DNA of 64,000 bases from positions 8,615,001 to 8,679,000 of the forward strand of contig NC_080571.1 in NCBI RefSeq assembly GCF_030247185.1, given 5' to 3'. A program made the translations under genes and the position numbers. Positions within the stretch are counted from its first letter, which is position 1. Each line of letters begins with the position of its first letter. The stretch comes from Malaya genurostris (lineage: Eukaryota; Arthropoda; Insecta; Diptera; Culicidae). The notes beneath the pieces are model-generated. The model was not told the DNA's origin. It did no database searches and saw only the letters and a list, made by a program, of their open reading frames with translations. Of this stretch, positions 1 to 12,340 are shown in pieces.

Positions 1-99
1 CGTTTAATGAAAAATTGCTTACATTTTATGAATGTAGATTTCAATTCCCTAATAAAAAAGTTAGCAACACTGCTTCAATGGATTTCCGGAAAAATAAAT

Positions 100-700
100 A
101 TATTCTCATACAGAAAGGCTATACAATCACTGCAAGAACCGACTTTTCAACCGAAGCGCGGATGGCCGAATCTCATATACCATTCGACTGAGCTCAACCA
201 GCTGAGTAAATGTCTGTGTGTATGTGTGTGTCACAATTATTGTCACTCACTTTTCTCGGAGATGTCTGAGAACCGATTTTCACAAACTTAGATTCAAATA
301 AAAGGCCTTAAAGTCTCATACAAAGTCCCGAAATTTCGTTTGGATTCAACTTCCGGTTCCGGCATTACAGATTGATATGCACAAAAAATGTGGAAATAAT
401 GACATTCACTTTCCTCAAAGATAGTTGAACGGAGTTTCACAAACTTAGATTCAAATTAAATCTCATGGCTCCATACAAAGTTCCAAACTTTCATTTGGAT
501 CAAACTTCCGGTTTCGGAATTACAGGTGATATACATCAACAATATGGAAATAATGCATCAAAAATGTAAAAAAAATGTCACTCACTTTGTCGGATATGGC
601 TAAACCGATTTTTACAACATAGATTTAAATGAAAGGTCTCATGGTCTCATACGAAGTTCTGGAATTTCATTTAGATCCGACTTCCAGTTCTGTAATTTTC
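100..700 (-). repeat. Dispersed mosquito-type repeat, family A (minus orientation)
   Basis: Imperfect head-to-tail units of about 150 bp share the phrases TTCACAAACTTAGATTCAAA, CATACAAAGT and ACTTCCGGTTC. Unit starts are near 240, 400 and 570. One end (about 100-215) holds a reverse-complement match to the end of the copy at 52855-52985: GAGCTC next to CATTCGACT, a TATACCATT block and a short GT-rich tract. Further copies lie at about 50800-51200, 52550-52985 and 59760-60245. No coding potential is visible. The family is probably a non-autonomous interspersed element; its class is unknown. Confidence 0.7.
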
Positions 701-1349
701 ATTTATTCTAACCAAATAAACCATTGATAATCTGATTAAAGATTTGCTGGATTTTACTCAAGTCCGACTACCGGCACATTTTTTTCCAAAATTGAAATCT
801 TCATGTCACTATGCCGATAGTAATCAAATGTAATAAAAAGTAGCTCACTTCACTTTCTCGCATATGATTGAATAGATTTTCACTCACTTAAATTCCGATG
901 TGGTATATCAATGTAGAAGTACTATGCAACAAAAATCTATTTCCTAAACTTTTCTAAATTTCGGGGAATTTCCGTTGTAATATACAGCAGAAAATGAAAA
1001 TGACAAAGGCATCATTACACCACTAGGTGGATGAAAACAGGTTTTTTTTAAACATACGTTTATTTCTAAAGACAGTTTACATAAGTTTTTCTTCGACATA
1101 GTATAACTTCTAAGATTCTTGTCCTAATATAATTCTAAGATAGACACAACGATTTAAATTTAATAAAACAATTTAAATATCATATTAGGTATTTCGTCAT
1201 ACAGTTGCATCTTGGATTGGAGTTAACTTTCAATGGATTGCAATGCTCCATTTTGAATAAAAAGTTTTTTGTATCACTGTTTCAAGCAACTTTTTTTTTC
1301 TTTTTTACATACTTGTACGTAAAATAGCCATGTGCACTTCACAAAAACC
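701..1349. other. AT-rich non-coding stretch ending a repeat
   Basis: Low-complexity AT-rich DNA without a convincing open frame. At about 985-1035 it carries the motif CACCACTAGGTGGAT, which recurs in inverse orientation near 62675 and in diverged form in both arms of the foldback at 19.6-23.2 kb. That motif is a second dispersed signature of this genome. Confidence 0.5.
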
Positions 1350-1600
1350 CTTAAAACAAAGGAATTTCCGGAACATATTGGATACCAATAAACGGTGTTT
1401 GAGCTCGTTTCAAAATTCCATGAGGTGACCTCCGGTATAGTGTTTTCAAGGAATATCAAGTTCAAGGAAAATGGCAAAAACTTTCAAGAAATACTAATAA
1501 ATCGGAAGTCACTGTTTTGCATTTCAGAACCACCTCAAACATCCGACATCTACTCATCAATTCCGTTCCGAAGATATCCATATTGTTTGGAATTTTAACA
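1350..1600 (+). repeat. Dispersed repeat, family B
   Basis: The block reads TTTCCGGAACATATTGGAT, GTGTTTGAG, CAAAATTCCATGAGG and later a GATATCCATATTG element. The same phrases, diverged, occur several times at 45190-45860 (TTTTCGGAACAGATTCGATG, GTTTGAGGTCCTCTCAAAAT, CAATATGGG). The open frames here on both strands are short and share no recognised domain, so I treat the block as non-coding repeat. Confidence 0.5.
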
Positions 1601-3199
1601 GTGGCGTCTCGTAACCATATTTACGGGTTGTGCACTGATTATGTGGTATGACAGTTCGCTGTAAGTAAAAACTAAAAAGGAATGGATATTCACTTCTGTT
1701 TTCAAAACAACGAAATAACGATATATATTTTTTATGGTATTTTTTTATTAAACTTATTTCGTATCATCGATATAATATAAGAATTCGGCGATCTGCACGT
1801 CGAGCAAATCTGTCAATAACTTCATCAATAAAACCACTTCGACATTGCACATGAGACAGCATTTTATTTTCAACTGCCATAAGCATAATCCACTGAAACC
1901 TCTCCGAAAACCGAAAGACACTAACAGCAATCTCAATAAACCGGAAGCCGCCATCCGTTCCGAAAATAGCCATATGATGCGCGGTTTCCACATTCATTAC
2001 ATTATTAAACGTTTACTTTTTGAGTTATGCAAAGTTTTATCTTAAAATTTACAGTTTTTTGACAATACCTATTTTGACAATTGACCTTGTAAATAAAATA
2101 TCTTTCTTGACTTAGATTTCGTGTTGTAATACCAATCTTTTAATTATATCACTTATTTTACCCTGGCTTTATATACCTATCTAACAAGCAATATATGGGT
2201 AGAACCTAATCATGAATATCTCTTGTATTCAAAGAAGCAAAATTATTTTATTCTCCATACCTTAGGAAATATTTTCAGCAATTTATGATAAAATTTACGG
2301 TAGTATGGGATATCCAAAAAAAACTTTAAGTTGAAATTTTTTATAATGTTCGGTATGAACATGCATTAAGGTGAAATTCAGTACCAACATAAAGCGGGCG
2401 AAATTCCAAACGCATGAATTGAACGATGTATCGCACAAAGCGTATCGCTCAAAACCGATACACTTCGTCCGCTAGTAAAAGAGACACTTGCTATGGATGG
2501 TTATAAATCATAAGTATTTTAAATTGACTAGTATGAGGGAGGCATATTTGTGCATGATGTTGACGACGACAAATTTAATCATTAAATGTATACCCTAAAT
2601 GCTCTAGTAATAGATTTTATCGCCTATAGCAAAATTGTTAATTCTTTGTTACAGATCAAAATCTTCGGCATGAGCTGTGTACTGCTCATTCGGTTCATTA
2701 GCGTGACATAAATGCTGAGTGTGATTCTTGTTTTGATAGACTGATTATGTATATATGTACTCAGATATTTGGTTGTTCCCATAGACAATACGAGAAGTAA
2801 AAATTTGGCTTTTCATAACAATACACTACAACTTTATTAGTTGATGAAGCAGTCATTATGAGTTATGCTTATTTTTTTTTCATATTCTTAAACATTTCGA
2901 GTTTCCAAATTCCGACCGAGCAGATTCGAAGAAACTTTATTTTCTTGTATCCTTTTATTTTTAATTTACATTTTATACATTGTTATATGATTAGGCATAC
3001 ATGCATGTATATTACGTTTGTTAAATTTTTTTTATTATTCGCTTGAACTAAACTACATTTTTGCGAAGTGTGGAAAAGCATGTCAGTTTTATTCGTATTC
3101 ATAGATCCAGTTCTGTCTTTGATATTACCCACCCGTTTTTTTTTCACTAATTTCGCCTTATGTATTGCTATTGCATAGTGAAAACTGAAAAATTAACAT
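1601..3199. other. AT-rich stretch, nothing recognised
   Basis: No gene, RNA or terminal repeat was identified. A 77-codon open frame on the minus strand at 1764-1997 (starting MNVETAHHMAIFGTDGG) has no family that I recognise and no splice context. It may be a decayed transposon fragment or chance. Confidence 0.4.
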
Positions 3200-3313
3200 T
3201 ATCGGTGGGATCGTAATCACTGAATATGATCTTGAAAAGATCAGATCAGTAGTGATCTTTATTGGGAAAGTCCACAAACGATCTTTGATAGTGATTACGA
3301 TTCTTACCGGTGA
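3200..3313. repeat. Short foldback hairpin (about 110 bp)
   Basis: The left arm at 3200-3222 (TCGGTGGGATCGTAATCACT) pairs with the right arm at 3290-3313, whose reverse complement is TCACCGGTAAGAATCGTAATCACT with two small differences. The spacer is about 65 bp and contains the internal repeat GATCTTGAAAAGATC. The size suits a miniature foldback element. No clear target duplication was found. Confidence 0.55.
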
Positions 3314-4745
3314 CAGTACCAAAGTGTTGTGAAGAACTTTACTTGTTATTTGATCATGCTTGTACTGCTAGAAACCAACCCTTTTTTTTAATGTTTCTCA
3401 GAATGTCAGAATTTTCCCTTACAGCTGAATGGTGAAAATTGCATCATTTCGCAATTTTTCCATAACTGTATGTCAACACTATTTCAATACTCACGTAAAT
3501 CCTTTGCCCCAATTTTATTCGCTTTCTGCCTATACGGTGCACATAAAACATCATTTGCTTGCAAAAAAACGAATTTCTCAAGAAGGGAAGAAGAAACCCG
3601 ACGCAACGAATGTTTTTGATTTTTACTAACATGAGTTTTAAAGTTAAATGGATTGTAGCAACGAATTTGGATTTTTGAATTCATTTTTACACTGCGATCT
3701 TCACTGAAACGTTACTAATAATAAACTGTCAAAGTTAGGATTCGATCAGTGGCGCGACATGTGTCGACAAGTTAAGACCGTATCCGAGCGAGTTGCGCTG
3801 CGGTACACTCCGCGCGTGCGGGTCGTTATTGAAAAATTCACTGCTTCGAAAGTATTAATCTTTCCACTCTGAAACTTTGCCAAGATTGAGTTATGCCCTT
3901 AAGACTTCTTTTTTAATAAAAAAAAGAAAAAAAAATTGGCCCAAGTTTGATTTTTTTTTATGTTTTTAGTAATTTTTAACTTTTTCATGATATTAACTTG
4001 TTTTATCGCTTATTTGAAAGCTAAGGAAAAGAAGCACATTTCATGTCTTGGGCGAATTTTTGTATCTCTAGATTTTGCAGCATAGGTTGTTGAAAAAGGC
4101 TCTTTTTTGTAAACACGAAACTTCAAAAAATCATATCTCGGAAACTCCACGTACCATATTGAAATAAAAAAATACGTGTCGATTATTTTCGAGTTCTTTA
4201 CCGAAAAAAATAGTTAGATGAAAAAAAATTTTGGGTGGCTGATTTTGCGAGGAATGCCCCATATATTCCCGATGATTTTTTCTCAATTTTTTGTAAATGA
4301 AACGAACCCTGAAATTATCGTAATACCGGTTATTACTGGGAAATTAATGAAAATGTCCGCATTTACTTCAAAACAGTAGGAAAGGAAAGTAAATTTGTTT
4401 GCTAATGCAGCCCTTTGTTAATTTTTTTAAGAACTGTTTTATTTTTACGACACAAGATGTGTTTGTGTTTTTAGGCAATGGAATTGTGGATTGTCAAACA
4501 TCATGATTCTGTTCATGCATGACAAGGTTTTTCAAATAGTTCTCGAAAATGAAGCAGATATAAATAAATTATTTTCGTGAGATAATAAAATCATGTTATT
4601 TGAAACCTAATATCTAATTGGAGACGTTAAAATGAATTATCAAGCTTTCAATATGGAAAGGTGCTCTACGTGATAATTAAGTCCAAAACCTATTGAAACC
4701 CAAGCATTTCTATCAGTTTAAAAGCATTTTGCTAACAGTTAAATG
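3314..4745. other. AT-rich stretch with one GC-rich patch
   Basis: Mostly A/T runs with no usable open frame. A GC-rich patch at about 3748-3830 (AGTGGCGCGACATGTGTCGA onward, containing CGAGCGAGTTGCGCTGCGG) stands out against its surroundings and is probably the edge of an uncharacterised repeat. Otherwise nothing seen. Confidence 0.35.
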
Positions 4746-4910
4746 TCAAATGTCAAGTCAGTTGAATATCAAGTGTAAACATTTGAAATATATTTACTGT
4801 GCGCAATACCTATAGGTTTTAATATGATTCAATTTAACTTAGATTTGTAGTGATTTACATTTAAGAGTAAAACAATTCAAACTAACACTTGTATCAGTGT
4901 GGGGGCTCGA
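4746..4910 (+). other. Possible LTR fragment with a primer-binding-like site
   Basis: The segment starts TGTCAAATGTC and ends TTGTATCA. Two to three bases later comes TGGGGGCTCG (4900-4909), identical to the first ten bases of a tRNA-Pro type primer-binding site. A TG...CA segment of about 150 bp followed by a primer-binding site is the layout of a 5' LTR. No gag, pol or second LTR is present, so this may be a truncated remnant or coincidence. Confidence 0.2.
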
Positions 4911-5289
4911 ATTTAAAGTTCGACCCAGGCAAGCAGAGGGCAAAAGTGAAATTCAATTCTTTCTCTTGAGCATATTTGTATGAGTCTGTTAAGTCTAGTT
5001 TTTCCGTTATAAGATTATAACTGATTCAATCTAGAATATCTGCCATTCTCGTAGTCAATATTTGCCGGAAATATACAATCAAACTGCAAAAAGAATTTTC
5101 ACCAATTTCATGAGTTTTACATGTAGCATATGATGCTAACGTGCAAATTTTCATTAGTGTAGAAATTTTAGTTCATTTCTAGTAATATCACCAATTCAAG
5201 AATTTTTGATGTTTTGCTATTACACTTACACAATTGCAAAAATTTTGTGCACAACTCAGAATCCATAGCACCCCCTAGAAATATTTGCT
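4911..5289. other. Non-coding stretch, nothing recognised
   Basis: AT-rich sequence downstream of the possible primer-binding site. No retroviral-type open frame follows, which weakens the LTR reading. Confidence 0.4.
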
Positions 5290-6720
5290 TTCTCTTTCTG
5301 GAGTGCTTCTTGGATGTGAACGTGTGTTCTACGGATTCTTAAATTAAAAATATGATGTCGTGAAATCAGTGAAGGCAATTAGAACAGTTAACGACAATGT
5401 GTTCTATAGCGGAGCGCTCCAAATTCCGTGCCTGCGTTTTTTAACTGCCGCACGCATCAATCTTACAACGTTCGCCTTTCGCTCGGCAGGCTGCGGCATC
5501 AGCGGTGAAATATTTGTCGCCGCCATCCTTGCGTGCATCGAACTTACCCGTGGTCGTTGCAGCGAGGGGCCTGCGTTGTGCCGTGCTATGCTGTGCTGTG
5601 TCTTATGTTGGGTAGCTGGCAGGTACAAACATGGTGTGATTTTTATCATTTCCACCTAATCATCCCATCACCGGAGAACGCAAATAAAAACCTACAAACG
5701 TGCAGAGGAGGCAGCAGCGAGGACAACCGCCTTTCGTGATTTGTTTGTTCTGAAGAGTTGTTGCCATTTGCTCTGAAAGAAGATCTTATTCGGTCTCATT
5801 TGCCATTTGGAACCACGGTGGTGGGTCGAGGAGGGATTGCAATGCGCTACAGCATTTTGATCCGAGTGAGAGCATAACTCATCTCGCTTGCCCAACCCCA
5901 ATCTTCTTTCGTCTATCCGACAACCGCAGCGTGGCGTTGGAGAATAGAACGAACCTCCGCAGCATACACACGTCATTTTGTTCTCCGATTTCTTTGAGAT
6001 TGAGCTTGCGAAGAAGAGCCAAGAATGCAAACCCCGCACGTCAGTATACCGAGCGACTGTCGACATGTGAAAAACATCTCGGGAAGCGCAATTCGTGCCA
6101 GTAATTTAAAGAAAACAAAAGTTTTACCCTATGTAACAATGAGCAGAATTTGGCTGTGGCTCTTTGCAGGTATCTGAACCAGATGATTTGTGTAGGAACT
6201 GGCAGGCATTCGACCGCAGCTCGGTATGCAGCGCGTGTTCCTATCTCCTTGGGGCGGTAGGGATGGAGCAGGATGGGCAGATAAAAGTAAACATGAGCTC
6301 GCAGCATAACCACCATCTACTCGCTTTGCCTTCCTTCCACTCGCAAGCCTCATACTTATTCAACGCGGATGATGAAATGATGCATCGGGCTTCGAGCTTG
6401 CTCTGGACTTACATTCGAAGAATTTCCAGCGAAAACATGATCCGGCAAGGCGCCATCCACCGCACCGCATGTTTGTCACTGCGAGGCGTCGTGTAGGGAA
6501 CGAAGGAAACCCTCCGGAACGCATTGGCAGAGATGGGGATAGGATTTTTCTGCGGTTGAGAAGGGTGGCCAGTCCTGGGGTTCGAAGAAGGTTCGCTAAC
6601 TTTCGATCGGTATTGATCGTACCATGCACGATTTGTTATTATCACGGGACATTTGCGTTTTGGTACAACTTCTTTGTTAAATTGCGGCCGTTTTCCATGC
6701 TCTTTTCAGTTTAAAAACGC
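5290..6720. other. GC-rich island of unknown role
   Basis: Base composition rises clearly over the flanks, with many CpG-containing words and a few moderately long open frames on both strands (plus 6164-6496, 110 codons; minus 5692-6066, 124 codons). Overlapping frames on opposite strands without recognisable domains suggest composition rather than coding. The block could be an unidentified host exon or 5' untranslated region, a regulatory element, or an old repeat. No splice-consistent gene model could be built. Confidence 0.35.
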
Positions 6721-7199
6721 TTAACAGTTCAAAATTGTTGCTAAAGTGAAGTGATAGTATTCGTATTTTCTTGAAAGTGCATCTCTAGCTCTAGCAATAG
6801 GTTTATCAGCAATATTCTTTAAAACGGTGTGAAATGCTCTTCCAGTGAGCCATTCTGCAAGTGTAATAAAAATTTCTCAATGTCCTGCGAAAATTTTGCT
6901 GGTTAAATCCACCTTGAGAGTTATCTGAAGTTGAATTCCTGAATCAGAATTCGTGATACGAGTTTTCAGTTCTAGTCTAGAAACCAGTTCCAAAAATCTA
7001 GAAGAGCTAGTTTCAAGTAAGCGTGATTGGATTCATTTAGGACTATCCCACACTGTTTAAAATTTACTCATGAATTTCTGATCGTATGGAGAAAGAATTA
7101 TGTTGTTGTGTTTTGTACAACACAAGATGTTCACGATTAAGTTCTAACCAGTTTTCGACAGGACGAATTGCGAAGAGGCTCCTCATAGTAAAGTAAGAG
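6721..7199. other. AT-rich stretch, nothing recognised
   Basis: No coherent open frame, RNA or repeat boundary is visible here. Confidence 0.35.
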
Positions 7200-8760
7200 G
7201 TATTCACGTCGAAAAGGGCATGCAGCACCCCAAAATTTAAATAATTATATTTAGAATTCACTTATCTTTTTTCATTTAAACGCCCCGAATTTTTGTTTAG
7301 TGGGCTGTATTAGATTTGGGGTGGAATTACAGTTCGAATAAGTCTTGAGAAAATACGTTTACAAAAATGTTGTATTTTCTATTGAAGGAAATCTGAAATC
7401 GATAAATTTTTGGCTCCTTTGCGCTGTTGTCGAACGGATGCAAATGCTCTGTACATCAGAAGACATCAACTTACTGCAGATATTTGATAGTGTTCTTTTA
7501 TTCTAACTGAATAATCTTCTCTAGGAATTGGTTAATCTACAATTCACTCGAGATGTAACAACAATAATTCCCTAAAATACGGAGAAATCAGTATTGTGCG
7601 GAAAATTTATTGTTCCTTCTTTTATGAAATTTAGAGCCACCTTCCGAATCCATGGCACGTAAAAAGGGGATGAACTCTTTTGTACTTGGGTCAACTCCTG
7701 AACTGTGATTATAACTCTCTTTCAACACTAAAAAAAAGGTAGATTTCGAACTTTCGATCTCAAGAACCGTAATCCAACTCGATTCACACCGCAAGTGACT
7801 GGGTAATGGAACAGGGCATGCAGCGCCCATTTTCCATTTTGATTTTTATCTCGAAGTTCTATTTCGGAGAATGTGGCAACCGATTCTTACTGAATATAAA
7901 TAAATTGAAAGCCTTTTTAGCTACTGAAGCTCAAACAACTTTGGTGCTTGAAGTAGTTTTACAATTGCAAATCACCGTAAGCGATCCTTATTCGAGAGAT
8001 AGTAGGACTGTTTACAAGAAAAAAGGACTTCACAAAAACAATAGCAAATTGTAATGTCTGGGCACTGTGGCAGGACAAGTAATGAGTGAATGGCATAGAA
8101 AAAAATAAATTCAACGATGCGAGACTGAATAACGAAAATAGAGGCATGCAGCGCCCCTTATTTAATGTATACTACAAATTGAAACAATTGTAAAGTGTTT
8201 CGGTGCATATCTTGAAATTGAATTTACTGTATCTTCACAACTAATTCTTAGTATATAAATAAAAATTGAAGAACTATGTTGCTCAGAATATTCCCAAATT
8301 GAGTTTAGCAGAGCCATGTTCAAGTTTCATATACTCATGAAAGTACTTGTGGTGGAAGTTTTTTCCTGAGAATTAATTGTGGAGCTACAGTAAATTCAAT
8401 TTCAAGATATGGACCGAAAATCTGCACAATTGTTTCAATTTATAGTACACAATAAAAAAGGGGCGCTGCATGCTCCTTTTATCGTTATTCAGTCTCCCAT
8501 CGTTGAATTTGATTTTTTCTATGCCATTCACTCATTACTTGTCCTGCCACGGTGCCTCTACTTTTATCTAATTTGCACCTGAAATTAGCACAATTGTGTT
8601 ATATCTTGGTGAATATCTCGAAGTTCTATTTTGAAGAACTTGGCTACCAATTCTCAGTGCATTCTTTGTTACTGAAGCTGGAATAACTATTTTTACATAG
8701 TATTTTTACAATTGCCAAATCACCGTAAATGACTCTTGTTCGATAGATGCAGAATCAATA
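7200..8760. repeat. Cluster of inverted and direct repeats with a recurring 16-bp motif
   Basis: The motif GGGCATGCAGCGCCC or close variants occurs at about 7209, 7815 and 8143, and in reverse complement near 8460. The 8055-8245 segment is the reverse complement of 8365-8560 with scattered mismatches, leaving a spacer of about 120 bp. In addition 7843-8010 (ATCTCGAAGTTCTATTT, then AATCACCGTAA) is a direct copy of 8609-8755. The palindrome is therefore bracketed by direct repeats. No open frame in it is convincing. Confidence 0.7.
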
Positions 8761-8849
8761 CTGTTCGGATTAGGTAAAATTTGTCAATCCACGCAGCGTT
8801 GATTCTTCATATATTAAAATAGGATTATGTTAAATGGCCAAGACGCCTT

Positions 8850-9165
8850 TGATTCGTTAGACTTGTTCTTTTCCAAATTGTCATATGGTCTCAGCATTAA
8901 ATTGTACTTTGTTTATGTCGTCTCAGCCGTAAGACGACTATCTGGGATGAGGTTTGAACGTAAACTGAAAGAAATTATCATTGCATTGCTTGGAACTTGA
9001 CAGGGAATCTTTTCTAAGTTACATTATTTGGCATCTTCCGGCATTCTTCCAAAATAGTCGCATTGGTCCAACTGTCTTCTTCTTTTATATCAATGACATC
9101 ATTACTGAACTAAAAAGTCCCAGTGTTTCATTTACTTCTTGTGTATATTACATAGCCACATTCAC
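8850..9165 (+). pseudogene. Non-LTR retrotransposon reverse-transcriptase relic
   Basis: Conceptual translation around 9040-9105 gives SGI-LP, then after a one-base shift SRIGPTVFFFYINDI. This fits the conserved reverse-transcriptase block usually seen as SGVPQGS-GP-LF-INDI in Jockey-group LINEs. Upstream, about 8858-8935, a decayed FSKLSYGLSI is consistent with the preceding palm region. Frames shift and stops occur, so this is a dead 5'- and 3'-truncated remnant. The hexanucleotide array starts immediately downstream, perhaps seeded in the relic. Confidence 0.55.
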
Positions 9166-9174
9166 TTGGAATGA

Positions 9175-10468
9175 TAATGGGAATAGGAATGGGAATGGGA
9201 ATGGGAATGGGAATGGGAATGGGAATGGGAATGGGAATGGGAATGGGAATGGGAATGGGAATGGGAATGGGAATGGGAATGGGAATGGGAATGGGAATGG
9301 GAATGGGAATGGGAATGGGAATGGGAATGGGAATGGGAATGGGAATGGGAATGGGAATGGGAATGGGAATGGGAATGGGAATGGGAATGGGAATGGGAAT
9401 GGGAATGGGAATGGGAATGGGAATGGGAATGGGAATGGGAATGGGAATGGGAATGGGAATGGGAATGGGAATGGGAATGGGAATGGGAATGGGAATGGGA
9501 ATGGGAATGGGAATGGGAATGGGAATGGGAATGGGAATGGGAATGGGAATGGGAATGGGAATGGGAATGGGAATGGGAATGGGAATGGGAATGGGAATGG
9601 GAATGGGAATGGGAATGGGAATGGGAATGGGAATGGGAATGGGAATGGGAATGGGAATGGGAATGGGAATGGGAATGGGAATGGGAATGGGAATGGGAAT
9701 GGGAATGGGAATGGGAATGGGAATGGGAATGGGAATGGGAATGGGAATGGGAATGGGAATGGGAATGGGAATGGGAATGGGAATGGGAATGGGAATGGGA
9801 ATGGGAATGGGAATGGGAATGGGAATGGGAATGGGAATGGGAATGGGAATGGGAATGGGAATGGGAATGGGAATGGGAATGGGAATGGGAATGGGAATGG
9901 GAATGGGAATGGGAATGGGAATGGGAATGGGAATGGGAATGGGAATGGGAATGGGAATGGGAATGGGAATGGGAATGGGAATGGGAATGGGAATGGGAAT
10001 GGGAACGGGAACGGGAACGGGAACGGGAACGGGAACGGGAACGGGAACGGGAACGGGAACGGGAACGGGAACGGGAACGGGAACGGGAACGGGAACGGGA
10101 ACGGGAACGGGAACGGGAACGGGAACGGGAACGGGAACGGGAACGGGAACGGGAACGGGAACGGGAACGGGAACGGGAACGGGAACGGGAACGGGAACGG
10201 GAACGGGAACGGGAACGGGAACGGGAACGGGAACGGGAACGGGAACGGGAACGGGAACGGGAACGGGAACGGGAACGGGAACGGGAACGGGAACGGGAAC
10301 GGGAACGGGAACGGGAACGGGAACGGGAACGGGAACGGGAACGGGAACGGGAACGGGAACGGGAACGGGAACGGGAACGGGAACGGGAACGGGAACGGGA
10401 ACGGGAACGGGAACGGGAACGGGAACGGGAACGGGAACGGGAACGGGAACGGGAACGGGAACGGGAAT
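9175..10468. repeat. (GGGAAT)n / (GGGAAC)n hexanucleotide array, 1.29 kb
   Basis: From about 9187 to 10000 the unit GGGAAT repeats some 136 times without visible interruption. At 10001 it switches to GGGAAC, which repeats about 78 times to 10466, again homogeneous. Edges are slightly degenerate (GGGAATAGGAAT at the left, GGAATATGAATGAGAATGG at the right). The frames it opens are artefacts of a period divisible by three. G-rich strand bias makes the array a candidate for unusual DNA structure. Confidence 0.97.
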
Positions 10469-12340
10469 ATGAATGAGAATGGAACTGAGTACTTTTAAAT
10501 TTATATAATTGAATTTAACGATTCAATTTTTATTACCACGGAATCTGCACCATTTTTATTTTCTGGCATCACTGCTCATTCAAATCTTTGGCACCCCATC
10601 CAAAAACGGTAATCCATCAACGTTCGCTTTCTTCGTGTACAGAAGACAGTACTCACCCGAAAGTGACATAAGAGTTGATAATAAAAGTAAAGAAATTAAA
10701 ACCAACGAATCATTTGAAGCGTACACCGTTCGTGACATCCGTTTTCTGATGTTGAGCTTTAATCAACTGATGATTAAGAAAGCTCATTCCAACAGAGCAG
10801 TACAAAACATACGCAATGTACCGAATCGTACGACTTGTACCAGTAATCGCTCCGTTTCCGAGAACAAAACTCACAGTCCGGTGGCCCCTTCGAGAATGAA
10901 AAAAAAAATGAAAGCATGAAAGGAAAACGATCAACTGCTAGGACGCTGATGGCAACGAGCTGAGAAATTTCCTTTCGCAAAATAACTGCACAAGCAAAAA
11001 AAAAATCAAAAAGTGAAAAAAATCGCTTTTCTCTTATCTACAGCTTCATTTGCCTCTCCTTAGTTTACTTCTTGGCCAAATTCAAACTTTGATTAATATC
11101 CACACCGGAAAGAAATGGAATGACCCCGGCACAGGGAAACAACCGTCGACGAAAGAGAAGCCGAGAGATCGAGGACAGGAAGCTCGACCAAGGACTTCCG
11201 CGTATCTCGTTCCTCTGTTTGCTACTGGTCGAGTTGGGCAACTCGGGCGAATGGAAAAAATTAATTAAAATTTCATCTACATGCAGATCTCTGCATAAGA
11301 TTGGGTGATTTTGTTCCGAATAAGAAAAATGAAATTAATTCATTTGTTATCCTCGCAACTGGCAGTGCCAGTGCGAACAGTGATTTCCTATTCCGTGATT
11401 ACGATTCATTTGCGGGCGATGGGATCTCACTGCCGGTCAGCAGCAGGAAATTGAACCAGCGGCGAAAAGAGCTTCAAAGCTTGCGGTTTTATAGGCGGAA
11501 TATTTTTTTTTGCTCTTACTATCGATTTGGCAAAACTAACTCAAAACTATTAAATTTCAATTGGAAACTTCATTTCACGCATCAACGAAATGGACCAGAA
11601 ATAATTTACCCTCGCGAGTCCTTTGATCCTAGCATACACTCAAGTCCCATTGGCAGAGGTACAGACGTAACTCCGAAAGCTATGACATCAGAATGTCTTT
11701 ATGGAACGGAACATTTCAAAAACTAGTGTGAAATTGAATACGTCCAAAAATTCGTACAGACCAGATTTGGGTACTTTTTACTGTATCTATTTTAGTTTCA
11801 CGAATATGTCCAGTTGTCACGAAACAAGGATATTAACAACAGCACATGTGTTTTTGTTTGCGCTCCCCAATGATTTTTATGATAGTTTGTACCAAAAATT
11901 AATCTATGATAAGTCAAATATCCGAAGTGCGCCGCCTGAATGCCGTCCGGACCATTTTATGATGCCGTGATTTTTAGTTGAAATGCACTAAAATTTTACG
12001 CACCCGCCCATTCTTCCAGTGAACGAATATAGCATCCAGTTTACTCTAGAGGCTGGTCTGAACCTCACCATTTTATGGCAACTATTCAATTATACGTTTT
12101 AATTTTAACATTATTTCATAACTTTACTCTAGCCTTACTTTTTTTTTGGTCCTGATGTATTTTATCTTTTATTTGCTTTATACGTTCGATCGACATGCGA
12201 TTTGTGGAGCGGGCGGTGGGTCGATTCAGTCGACATATGTCACACGCGAGGACGCAGTGTGGCAATGGGGTTGTCGAGGTTGGGGAAAAGGTAAGAGCGT
12301 ATTAAAACAATATTTAATAACAGCTATAAATCACTCGCGG
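10469..12340. other. Mixed-composition stretch with unassigned open frames
   Basis: Three plus-strand frames (10509-10919, 136 codons; 11301-11726, 141 codons; 11701-11970, 89 codons) have no domain, signal or repeat that I recognise. Composition alternates between AT-rich and moderate GC (about 11100-11260). They could be decayed transposon or chance frames; I do not call genes. Confidence 0.3.

Noticed and set aside
5692..6066. A 124-codon minus-strand frame rich in Cys and Ser in the GC-rich island
   Set aside because: Scattered Cys do not form a zinc-finger or other spacing that I recognise, and frames on the other strand overlap it.
8981..10498. A 505-codon open frame (Asn-Gly repeats) and a 433-codon frame (Met-Gly/Thr-Gly repeats) across the hexanucleotide array
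   Set aside because: Both arise because a 6-bp repeat without stop codons is open in frame. No composition or signal outside the array supports a protein, although the beginning of the first frame contains genuine decayed reverse-transcriptase sequence.
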